Assembly (NCBI GenBank): GCA_963920765.1
Contig: OY987247.1
Span: 4,464,001 to 4,528,000, forward strand
Origin: Ulota crispa
Lineage: Eukaryota > Streptophyta > Bryopsida > Orthotrichales > Orthotrichaceae
Length of the DNA stretch: 64,000 nt
Reading direction: 5' to 3'
In this document: positions 24,401-33,385 of the stretch, in pieces
Numbering within the stretch: position 1 is the first letter of the stretch
Layout: every line of letters begins with the position of its first letter
Notes under the pieces: model-generated
What the model saw: only the letters and a program-made list of their open reading frames with translations
The model's database searches: none
What the model was told of the DNA's origin: nothing
Made by a program: the position numbers and the translations under genes

Positions 24401-27400
24401 TAACACATTTTTAGTAACATGACTAGCGATTGGCGTTGGCTTTACTATGTATTCCCCACTAAAATTATTGTGAAATCCAAATTGATTGAAGATATGATAT
24501 TATAAAGATCAAATGTGATATTACAGATCACCATTAGAATTTTATTAGGATTTTCATAAATTAGATAGAATGCAAAGTAAAAATTATAATAAATTTTCAA
24601 ATTATATCTATGTGATAATACCACAGTGATTGGAGATATGATTTTACAAAGACAGATATGTGATATTGCAAAGGTCGATATGTGATATTACAGAAGTAAT
24701 TGTGATCTTTGTAGCCTGATGATTTAGTAGACAACACAAACTTGACCTTCTCAGAGTCAACAAAATGTGAGTATTCCAGTAGAGGACTTTGCCTAGATTT
24801 ACACACCGGAAGGCCGACTCGGATCCTCTCCACCACATGGTGCTGCTCCTCATAAGCTGTTTTGAAGTTCTCAATAACACTGGACATACTGCAGTAGTGC
24901 AACAATGCTCCCAATGTATGTTAGTATTTGTATATTTTACAAATATTTTATCAATAAATTTATTAAATTTTTGTTAATAGACTGCTTGTAATCTTTTTTG
25001 AAAATCAGCTATATATATTCTTTTCTTGTTTTTGAGAAAATACATTTTTTTAGTCCTAACAAAATCAACAAAATGAGCAATAGCTCTATTAGCTTCAGCC
25101 ATACTATGGATTTTTTTAATTTTATTTATTGCATCTCCATTATCTCTAGCAGAATCTATTAATGCATAATTTCATTGAAAAGCCATATTTCGACTTGAGC
25201 ATTGTTTAGATGCTCCTGATAACCAACAAATAGCAAGAGCTGCAGGTTTTATTTCAATTGGTATTTGACCGGTGGATCCACTTAAACGTTTGCTTTTATT
25301 GTTACGTTAGGAGTTTGAAAATGAGGTAAAGTTTGAATAGGATTAGGTGGGTTTGCAGCTCTAAAATCTTATCGTATAGTGGTGCTTGGTCAACATCAAT
25401 CTTTGTAATAAAAACAATTGGGTAAGATAATAGTCCCATTCCCCGTTTATCCAAAATGTGTACTATGGACCCAATTAAGGTCAAGTGTTTGCGTACAATC
25501 AACGCTTGTTTTTTGTCATCTCCCATTTTGACTCATCAACTAGAAAGACATTTGGTTAGTGAACTAGAAACATAGGTAGGAAAACATCTTCAAAATTACA
25601 ACCACCAAAACTAGGGAAAGTAATGCAAATGAAATGCTTGTTTATGCTCAATGTTTGGATACAATTAACATTTTTTCTAGCCAAAAGTGTTGACCTTATC
25701 CAAGCACCATTGTATCACAAACTGGGTTAGAATATTTTGCCATTATAATAAGAACAGACAATTTTGCGACTTATATGCACGACCTGTGGAACTTCAAGTC
25801 TTTGCTGCAGAATTCCGGCCATCTGCTTATACCTATTGCACCAAACTTGCCAAAATGCTGCACCAACAACACTATGTGTTGATACACCTGCTCCACGTCC
25901 AATTTGCTTGTATCAATCTGCCTGTAGATTCCTTAAATAATGTTTTGAACATGAAACCCATCTTGTTTTTGCACACAGATTCAGCAGAAGGCATGCAGTG
26001 ACCTAGATCATTACGAATTAAAAAAGAGAAAGTCAGTAGTAGTAATTTTATTTTATTTTACTGCAACTAATGAAATAAATCGGGGTTCAATGGCGAAACT
26101 AACTGTGATTTATTTTAGGGGAAATTACTAATAGGGGCATGAAAATGTAAAATATTACAAATAGGGGCGCAATTTCAAAATAATTATAAATAGGGGCACA
26201 ATTTCCAAGAAAATTGTATTTTTTTTGTAATTTTTTTGGTTTGGACGTAGGTTGATTTAGACGCATTGCATTAAATGTTAGGTAATTTCTAAAAAACTTA
26301 AAAGTCTCTCCAAATCAAGCCTAAATAAAGAAATTTTAGTAAAGAGGATGGCAATTTTTGGAAATTTTAATTTTTTTTGGAAGTTAGCTAACATTTAATG
26401 TGATGTATCTAAATCAACCAATGTCCACACTAAATTTTTTTACAAAAAATCACAATTTCTTGAAAATTGTGCCCCTTTTTGTAATTGTTTTGAAATTGCA
26501 CCCCTATCTATAATATTTTACATTTTCATGCCCCTATTTGTAATTTCCCCTTTGTTTTATTTTTTTCTATTTCTATCAAGCAGGTGGCGGTCTAGTGTGA
26601 ATACCTCTTATCCTTTGATTGAGTAAAGTAGACATACCCATTCCCGACCCTTTAGCAATTCCGACCCTTGTGTACCAAAGGTGTTCATTTCAGTTCTAAA
26701 ATGAGCACCTTGGGTACATAGGGGTCAGAATTGCGAAGGGGTTGAGAATGGGTATGTCTACCTTAGATTCATGTCAATCTTTATTACGGCTTTTATGTTC
26801 AGTAACACTTTTTTGCCTAAGGTATGTAGCTTGAATTGCATCCCCTCTCTTGAAAAACGTCCCATAGGTAGCTGAAGAATGGATATGAGGTGGTTCTTGA
26901 ATGGACCCTCTTTAGCAACAAAGAAAAAGGTGTATTCTATAGCAAGAGCCAATCATACTCCTTGATTTCACCTCATCTCTTTACAAGTTGCAAAGGAACG
27001 ATTTATGAGAGACCTAGAATCACAAATAAGTACCTCTTACATATGACTTTGAAAATTCATCAACAATTCAATAATATGCTTCACAAAATATGAAAAAAAT
27101 TATTATATTTGGCATCCATTTCTCTTTGTCTGAAAATTAGACAAAACCTTCTTGCCTCAAAATGCCTATGGAAAGGCAGATCAGCCCTTAGAGTATCGAA
27201 TTTTGAGCTACCTACCTTACCTGATCATCCAACACCGTCTGGAAGCTCAATGGGTAACGCTCCACATCAGGCAGCCCAGCCTACAAGAGAAAAATACATA
27301 TATTGTATCACAAGCATTACGAAATTAAAACTTAACATTTTTCCTTAAAAAAATTGCAAAATGAAAGTAATCCAGAGGGAAAAGGCAATGCTGGGAAGTA

Positions 27401-28493
27401 AAGTATACCGTCAGAAAAAGTGCAACAAATACTGCTTCCACGCACTTGATAGGTTGCGGTGACGTTATGATCTGCTTACCATACAGTCACTCAGTCCCCT
27501 CATAAATCTTAGACCAGGGACTCAAGGTTTCAAATTCAAAGACTTGAGAAAAAACAGAGTTTAGATCAAATCTTATACCACCAGAATCAGTGAAGGACAT
27601 TGCCTTTGTCAGGCAAGAAATAAATAAAGTTGAAAACATGAAAAGCCTTCACATGACCTAAGGTGGGAGCACCCAATATCAACAGTGTACCTAATGGTGT
27701 CACTCTTTGCACAAGATGGTCATTATAGAACTTAAATCTAGGTACACCAAAGATAACTTATCATTTTAATCAACAATAATAAGCTATCACTAATAGATTT
27801 TGAGTTCTAGAATGATCACCGTGCATAAAGAGTAATAGAATGGCCACCTTGTATAGAGAGAGTGAAGCCATTAGGTACACTGTTCATATTGGGTGCTCCT
27901 ACCTTATTACTAAATGCTAAGAAAAACACAAGACTCGATTTGGGCTTCTTGCTCCTTCAGGGCTTATGAATGCAGGTAAAACTGTCAGCAATAACAACAT
28001 AACGGGCGAATGAAAACAGGAAGTAAAACAGAGAAAAACACGTTTCTTTTTAAAACAGAGTTCAGGGATTACCATTTTTGCAGTCTCCATAATCAGAAAA
28101 AGTGGTCTTTGCTTCTGCGAGTTGAAAATCGTGTGTGGAAGGAGACTGTATTCAAACGACGCAATGTACTGCATTATCACCATTTCCAGCAACACCAGAC
28201 ACACAAAGCTTCAAGGTCATAACCCTTTTTTTTTTTACAAAATTTATTTAAGTTAAAAAGAAGCTGAAAGTGTGTGTGTGTTCAGTTACCTGTTCCACAG
28301 CCTTGAGGCGTGGTTTGGGCATCAGTCTGTAGAATATGATTGGCAATCTGGGACGAGTGCTTTTGGCTGCAACTGTGGCCATTCGTGGTGCTTCTTCCGC
28401 AACCTCATCTGAAGCCACTGAGACATCTACAACCGTGGGTGGGTCTACAGGAGCAGGGAACTCTTCCATCTCCATTGCCAGCACTAGACTCAC
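18486..28493 (-). CDS. Vasohibin-like tubulin carboxypeptidase with C-terminal zinc-knuckle extension
   Basis: Ten exons assembled with matching phases: 28493-28290, 28168-28073, 27471-27409, 27280-27221, 25887-25784, 24888-24807, 23922-23842, 23383-23331, 21686-21118, 19390-18486; 2217 nt, 738 residues. Residues 58-230 match the vasohibin core: QRPLFLIMETAK, PIKCVEAVFVALFLT, DVERYPLSFQT, QHIVLLV, KFGAIGISR, SSVIENFKTAY and CWRHLELDL. The triad Cys110-His145-Ser162 has spacings of 35 and 17, the same as I recall for human VASH1 (C169, H204, S221). Vasohibins remove the C-terminal Tyr of alpha-tubulin; that activity is inferred. Residues 249-738 are unlike animal vasohibins: a basic region, a possible coiled coil near 455-545 and a CX2CX4HX4C knuckle (C600, C603, H608, C613). 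No SVBP-like partner gene is visible. Exon 8 is short and least certain, and exons 9-10 could belong to a separate gene. Confidence 0.85.
20115..20290. repeat. Small tandem duplications in vasohibin-like intron 9
   Basis: A 21-bp unit (GAATATGTTAGGTTGCACTT) is repeated about 2.5 times, followed by two near-identical copies of a roughly 52-bp unit beginning TGTAACCTTTGGGGCCTCAA. They look recent. Confidence 0.8.
20399..21097. mobile_element. MITE with AAGGTAGAAGCACCC ends, vasohibin-like intron 9
   Basis: TAAGGTAGAAGCACCCAAAA and TTTTGGGTGCTTCTACCTTA bound 699 bp. The inverted repeat runs on through GTGACACT/AGTGTCAC. The right end is only 20 bp from the exon 9 donor at 21118. Confidence 0.8.
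21731..22233. mobile_element. MITE with AAGGGTGGTCACACC ends, vasohibin-like intron 8
   Basis: TAAGGGTGGTCACACCTT pairs with AAGGTGTGATTACCCTTA, 503 bp apart. It contains a duplicated GATTGAGAATGGGGTGA segment. Its left end lies about 45 bp upstream of the exon 9 acceptor. Confidence 0.65.
23435..23746. mobile_element. Foldback MITE, vasohibin-like intron 7
   Basis: AGGGAAAATTCTATGGATACC pairs with GGTATCCATGAAATTTTCCC. Complementarity extends inward (GCATGCCACTTCCCTTCT with AGAAGGGAAGTGGCATGC), so nearly the whole 310 bp can fold into one hairpin. Its relative is at 32292-32599. Confidence 0.78.
25060..25355 (-). pseudogene. rps7: Organellar-type ribosomal protein S7 fragment (decayed)
   Basis: The minus strand reads PNVTIKA, then after a frameshift KRLSGSTGQIPIEIKP, ASKQCSSRNMAFQ, a TGA stop, ALIDSARDNGDAI and MAEANRAIAHF. 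These follow plastid S7 in order (KARRVGGST-QVPIEI, RNMAFKL, MAEANRAFAHF). It lacks a few codons after EIKP, has no N-terminal half, and lies in intron 5 of the vasohibin-like gene. The best reading is an old plastid-to-nucleus insertion. The residues fit plastid S7 better than plant mitochondrial S7. Its divergence is high, so the donor is uncertain. Confidence 0.6.
26117..26550. mobile_element. Foldback MITE, vasohibin-like intron 4
   Basis: GGGGAAATTACTAATAGGGGC at the left and GCCCCTATTTGTAATTTCCCC at the right form the outer arms, with further complementary stretches inward (CATTAAATGTTAGG with AACATTTAATG). Sequence near 57960-58080 resembles part of its interior. Confidence 0.78.
26820..27165. 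repeat. Dispersed repeat, copy 2
   Basis: Matches 7690-8035 in the same orientation over about 340 bp. It lies in intron 4 of the vasohibin-like gene and ends about 55 bp below exon 4. Confidence 0.7.
27659..27906. mobile_element. Compact MITE, vasohibin-like intron 2
   Basis: TAAGGTGGGAGCACCCAATA at the left and TATTGGGTGCTCCTACCTTA at the right. The arms extend for about 38 bp (CAGTGTACCTAATGG with CCATTAGGTACACTG). At 248 bp it is the best-preserved member of the AAGGTAG group here. Confidence 0.85.
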
Positions 28494-29360
28494 AACCCCT
28501 GCGAACTTGGTGCAGGGGTTGGGGTTTTACCCATTTCTGGACGTCCACACATGCCCCAAAACAACATTCTCATTTTTCATAAAACCCTAGTCGAAGAATT
28601 GGTAACCTCTACGTCACAAATCCACAAGTGGGTACAACAATCTTACAAAAAGCAAAAAGGTTTTCTACTATTTCTTCAATGATGGTCAAAAACCTCCCCT
28701 TTGCATGAGAAACTCATTCACAGCAACAAAAGTTTGATTTCAAAGGGTCCTCTCCACAGCTACATACTAATATATCCACACGAAAGCATTCCTACATCTG
28801 AGCAACAAATACAAATGATGCATCCTCTCCATTTGTTGAAAAGAAATTCAAAAGCAGAGGCGGAATGGAAGTTTTACATCCTTCTGCTCTGGCATGTCCC
28901 CATTACAGCAGGCTCCTCAAAAAGTGCAGAAAACCCCTGCCACACTACTTCGGAGCTCAAAGCTTAGGTTTCTCTACCGTGTGTCCCCAGTTTTCATTCT
29001 TTCAAGAGAATCAAGCACAAATCATACGACTTACCAGCAATCCAGTTTCATATGCACACAATTCAATAGAGAATTCAAAGAGTTTTGAATTTCTTTTGCC
29101 ATCGGACGGTTCCACGGTGTGATACGAATGGGGAGAACAAAGAGACGCTGGAGTCATGAATCCAATACAAAAGCACACTACACAGCATTCCATCAGTCAA
29201 CAAGAGCCAGAAACACGGCAGCTGCACTTGCTCCAATCTCAGACTTTCACCACAAGTGTGAACAGGACACTGCAAAAACCTCCAAAATAAAGGAGTAGTG
29301 ATACACCACTTTCCATTCATTCAACGACCAACCTTGATATAAACCAGGTCACAAATTAGG
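28494..29360. other. Intergenic region between two minus-strand genes
   Basis: This stretch holds the 3' flank of the GCIP-like gene and the upstream region of the vasohibin-like gene, in tandem orientation about 870 bp apart. No extra coding region is supported. Confidence 0.5.
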
Positions 29361-30707
29361 TCATGACAAACCCCCCAGGTGTTGTTTTAGCTCTGCCAAG
29401 GCAGTGTTCACAGCTGTTGAAGCCACTGCAAGGCCGTCCGGTACTGACCCTTTCGCTGCCTTCACTTCCTCGGTAATCCCGCCCACCAGGACATCGGTTT
29501 TCACACCTCTATCACGCAGCTGGTTTGTTTCCTGAGGCGGGTACAGCGAAGCGCCGAACTCGTCCACTTGCACACCCAAACTCTTGCATTGCTGCAGAAT
29601 GGTTTCCAAGTAGAGCGTCGCAGCCTCGTCGTTGCCTTGTTGAGGATCCGCTGCCACGTACAGAAGCTCCTTCACAAAAGCAAGGACAGAAGTCACCACG
29701 GTTTTTGTTGCATCGGCCACTTCCAGCTCTTCCGGTGAAAGCTCGTCGTTGAATTCCAAGCTCTCCGTTGATGAGCACGCTCCATCTTCGTGCTCGTGGC
29801 CGTGATCGTGTCCACATGCTCCATGCCCGTGCTCGGATCCATGGCTATGGCTATGGCTGTGGTTGTGCAAGCTCTGGCTATGGCTGTGATCATGCCCACA
29901 TGCTCCATGCCCGTGCTCAGATCCATGGCTATGGCTATGGCTGTGGTTGTGCAAGCTCTGGCTATGGCCGTGATCATGCCCACAAGCTCCATGCCCGTGC
30001 TCAGATCCATGGCTATGGCTATGATTGTGAGAGCTCTGGCTGTGGCTGTGGTTGTGAAGACTATGGCTATGGCTGCCCGAGGGGATTTCATGAGCATGTC
30101 CACAGCCACAACCGTCGTCTTCAGGTTCTTTTCCATCGACACGCATTTCACCGATCTCTCGCAAGACATCCTTCACGGAGGTAGCGACTTGAGCCAAGCT
30201 GCGTCCAATGGCAGCTCTATTGGTATACGGCGTTTTCTTAATCACGTTGCAAGATTCCCAGACACAACCGACAAGAGCAGGCAAGGCGCTCTCACGCTCC
30301 TCCTTGGACGAGCCCTTGACAGAGAACGACACCGCGCTTGTCAAGAGAGACAGCCCTGCGCCGAGCACGCCTTTCACGGCGTTCCGAATGGTCACCGCAA
30401 GCGTTGGCCCTGCTCCCACCGTGAAGCCATGGCAGAGAAGAATCAGACCTTGCAAGCTGTCTGCAAGGGTCTTCATGGCTTCCTCCGCCTCGTCCACTTT
30501 CAACAAAGGTTGCGTCCAGAGGAGTCCGATCGTGGTCGCGTGCTTTGACACGACGTCGGCTGCTTTCTTCACTTCGGCCCAGTCGAGTTTCGCGGATCCG
30601 GCCGGCGCGGGCGTGTCCAAGAGCGCGAAGGATTCGTTTAACGAGGCTGTCACTCTCTGCAACGTTCGGGAGAGGTTCGCTACTCGTCCCTTCTGCGACT
30701 TCCCCAT
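29361..30707 (-). CDS. Cyclin-D1-binding protein 1 (GCIP)-like protein with His-rich insert
   Basis: Single coding exon of 448 residues. The start is MGKSQKGRVANL at 30707, 15 nt after a likely 3' splice site (CCAATCCAG at 30723), so an upstream in-frame ATG at 30803 falls in the 5'UTR intron and is rejected. Residues 42-185 follow the plant GCIP/CCNDBP1 family: LDWAEV, SKHATTIGLLWT, GLILLCHGFTVGAGPTL, LVGCVWESCNVIKKTP, RAAIGRSLAQVATSVKDVLRE. Residues 325-448 give the helical second half. Between them, residues 200-311 are Cys/His-rich with three 28-residue repeats of the form GSEHGHGACGHDHGHSQSLH. In animals the family binds D cyclins and HLH factors; the plant role is not established. The insert suggests binding of Zn, Ni or Cu, which is inference. 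Confidence 0.9.
   Translation of the reverse strand: MGKSQKGRVANLSRTLQRVTASLNESFALLDTPAPAGSAKLDWAEVKKAADVVSKHATTIGLLWTQPLLKVDEAEEAMKTLADSLQGLILLCHGFTVGAGPTLAVTIRNAVKGVLGAGLSLLTSAVSFSVKGSSKEERESALPALVGCVWESCNVIKKTPYTNRAAIGRSLAQVATSVKDVLREIGEMRVDGKEPEDDGCGCGHAHEIPSGSHSHSLHNHSHSQSSHNHSHSHGSEHGHGACGHDHGHSQSLHNHSHSHSHGSEHGHGACGHDHSHSQSLHNHSHSHSHGSEHGHGACGHDHGHEHEDGACSSTESLEFNDELSPEELEVADATKTVVTSVLAFVKELLYVAADPQQGNDEAATLYLETILQQCKSLGVQVDEFGASLYPPQETNQLRDRGVKTDVLVGGITEEVKAAKGSVPDGLAVASTAVNTALAELKQHLGGLS
29790..30075 (-). repeat. Three in-frame 84-bp tandem repeats coding for His-rich units
   Basis: Repeats of 28 codons start at residues 234, 262 and 290 of the GCIP-like protein. They are nearly identical at DNA level and include CCATGGCTATGGCTATGGCT on the plus strand. 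The frame is kept, so copy number could vary without breaking the protein. Confidence 0.9.
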
Positions 30708-30722
30708 TGTCGATGATGGTGT

Positions 30723-31759
30723 CTGGATTGGAAACATACACACAAAGGCTGTTGTCACAAACTGCGCTGATTGCTTCGTCTCGGTTCTACCTACCGGCAA
30801 CAATACTCTCTACCAAATGCAAAGAAATCTCGAAACCCTAGGTTCGTTCTTCCACGATCCTAGCTAGAAACAGCCGCAAATGTCACACTACTGTCATAAC
30901 TTGCGGTTTTTTTCATCTCCTCTGTTCTCACGCCGAAAGCTTTTAACGGCAACAACACTCTTTACCAAATGCAAAGAAATCTCGAAACCCTAGGTTCGTT
31001 CTTCCACGATCCTAGCTAGAAACAGCCGCAAACGTCACTATACTGTCATAACTTGCGATTTTTTCCATCTCCTCTGTTTCTCACGCCGGCCGCTTCAACG
31101 GCAACAACACTCTCTACCAAATGAAAAAAAATCTCGAAATCATAACACTCTCTACCAAATGCAAAGAAATCTCGACACCCTAACTTCGTTCTTCGACGAT
31201 CCTAGCTAGAAACAACCACAAACGTCACTGCAGTGTCATAACGTGCGGTTTTTTTATCTCCTCTGTTCTTCCGCCGGCAGCTTTAACGGCAACAACACTC
31301 TCTGCCAAATGTGAAGAAATCTCAAAACCCTGGGTCCGTTCTTCGACGATCTTAGCTAGAAACAGCCACAAACGTCACTGCAATGTCATAACTTGCGGTT
31401 TTTTTCATCTCCTCTGTTCTCACGCAGGCCGCTTTTAACGGCAACAACACTCTCTACCACGGTGCCGAAACTCAACTCGATTCTTAGACACGCATTCCGA
31501 CTAGAATGCTGCCTTGTTGCGAATGCAACTCTAAACCCTCATACCGTCGAAACATTGAAACTCTAGATCCCGGCAACTAAAGACCTGAAGAAATGCCAAC
31601 AAGCATGCATCGATGATCGGTGGCGAGCCGGAACTAAGTTCCTACTGCATCGTAGCCTTCAAATGCACAATCCTAGTCGAACGCAAAATGTCGATAAAGC
31701 ACCAGAGGTACTGACACGGCATTTAGATAAAAAAGAAAGCGAAGTGTAGTCTTGCTCAC
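30723..31759 (-). other. 5'UTR intron of the GCIP-like gene
   Basis: A donor CACAG|GTGAGC at 31759 and acceptor CCAATCCAG at 30723 would define a 1037-bp leader intron, with the ATG 15 nt into the second exon. The prediction rests on splice-site consensus and on the leader position. It contains the tandem repeats at 30797-31460. Confidence 0.6.
30797..31460. repeat. Four to five tandem ~150-bp units in the leader intron
   Basis: Units begin CGGCAACAACACTCTCTACC, pass through CGAAACCCTAGGTTCGTTCTTC and GATCCTAGCTAGAAAC, and end TCTCCTCTGTTCTCACGCCG. Starts are near 30797, 30949, 31099, 31288 and 31439 (partial). The third copy has an internal partial duplication. Confidence 0.88.
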
Positions 31760-31870
31760 CTGTGAGTATTCCTGAGCAGAGCACCGCCTCGCTCGTCAAC
31801 TTAACAATCGCAATTCACACTTGGCGACGAAGAGGCAGAGTGAGTGAAAACTCGAACGGGAGAGCAGACA

Positions 31871-33385
31871 GGAACACTCTCCGTGTACGACATTTGTGGG
31901 TCAAACTTCGACCAACGGCACCTTGATTAGGGTTTCTGGACCAGGATTAGGGTTCACGTTACCGACGCAACACCCAAGGCAGCGACGAGTTTTTTTTTGT
32001 TGCAGCTTTGCAAATGGCGTTTGCACAATATCAGGATGGCGCCTTTTTGTACTTTGCTGGTGAATGTGGATGTGATGGTGAATTTTTCACTTGAGTAATA
32101 AGACATTCAAACTAATTTATTGGTACTTTTGTAGAATTATTCAATTTTGTTAATGTAGTCGTATGCTCATTACCCGTACAAAATGCATGATTAACATGGA
32201 GTTTCAGTGTGACGTGGTTGAGAAGGCGGAAGAGATTGAAAGCTTTGTTTATAGGGAATATTTGATGGAAGAGATTAAAAGCTTTGTTTACAGGGAAAAT
32301 TTGATGGATATCCCTGAAAGTTTGCGGATATTTGTACAAATGCCCTTGGTTTTCCAGAAATTGCACAAATACACTTGTGTAATTGTTTTCAAGCATTTGT
32401 TTTTTGTGCATGTTACTTTCTCCTCCCTTTGTGTCCACGCATAACAAGAAAGAAGTAGTGTGCGCACAAAAGGAGAAGCAAGTGGCATGCACAACAAAGC
32501 AAACGCTAGAAAATTATGGTCCAATGGTATTTGTGCAATTTCGACGGCGTTTCTACAAATATTGCAAACTTCAGGGGTATTACCCATCAAATTTTCCCTT
32601 GTTTTTATGGAACCCTACGATGTTTGGCGGTGTTTGGACCAGTAATTCCAAATGAGATTTCCATAAGTAGCTCGAGTGGCTAAAAAAATCTGCTAATTGG
32701 GCTATGAAATCAGATTTGTCATTGAGGTGTAAGCTTACACGCTTTTTGCAGGAATAAAACAGTTCTGATTAAAGTTTTGTGAAGGTTAGCAAAGATTCGT
32801 GAACGGTGAATTTGGACGTCGCGACAAAGAATGTCAACTTAAAGGGCCTTTCACTACTGTTTGCAAAAAAATTAAAAATTAAATGTTGAAGGTTGTTGAT
32901 AGAAAGCATTAGCAACAGTGATCCTGCACGCTCTACCTTATGAAAACTACGCTTAGAACTGATGCAGACATTTAAGAGAAAATACAACTTGAGCGAATAC
33001 ACAAGCGTTGCACTGATTGCATTTTCAGACCTTTCAAAGTCGGTGAAGTTACAAATGGATCCAACAAGTGATGTTCGGAGAAGAAGACGATTGTAGAGCA
33101 AAACTTTTTGTTTCAGCTCAATGATAGTACAGTAAAAGTAGAAGTAGGACTCGTTTCACATTTGTGAAGAAATTGGGGTACGTTGTTGCCGCTGAAGAGC
33201 CTTTCCCAGCAAAGGTTGTTGCACTTCTTCAAGTGACAAAAGGATCAATGGGACGTGGACACGTTTCTACAAGCTACTCTGCACTAATTGCTACGCTTCA
33301 AATCACCGTCAGAACTTGGTTAGAAATCTAGACACGAGCACTTTTCCAGAAATTCAGAATTTTCTACCAATGGAGCGCCGTTCAG
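31871..33385. other. Intergenic region with a foldback MITE
   Basis: This lies between the GCIP-like leader and the 3' end of the A/B-barrel gene. Apart from the foldback element at 32292-32599 and a 39-bp tandem duplication just before it (AAAGCTTTGTTTATAGGGAA), I see no gene. Confidence 0.5.
32292..32599. mobile_element. Foldback MITE related to 23435-23746
   Basis: AGGGAAAATTTGATGGATATCC and TACCCATCAAATTTTCCCT form the arms. Interior motifs GTGCATGTTACTTTCTCC and GGAGAAGCAAGTGGCATGCAC are complementary and resemble the copy in the vasohibin-like intron 7. Confidence 0.75.

Noticed and set aside
25302-25526. Possible vasohibin exon on the minus strand (SIVHILDKRGMGLLSYP)
   Set aside because: The spacing does not fit the family, and the exon at 25784-25887 carries the correct His and Ser motifs with matching phases.
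29693-30548. Several open frames of 138-252 codons antisense or shifted to the GCIP-like gene
   Set aside because: They arise because the His-rich repeat is periodic in multiples of three and lacks stops in all frames. Their products (MAMAMAVVV, YGYGCGC) have no domain logic.
30707-30803. Longer GCIP-like start at 30803 (MLPVGRTETKQ...)
   Set aside because: The extra 32 codons read through a good 3' splice site and into the leader-intron repeats. Family members begin at MGK, which matches the ATG at 30707.
32163-32655. Overlapping frames of about 90-126 codons on both strands
   Set aside because: They fall on the arms of a foldback MITE, which gives mirror-image frames on both strands.
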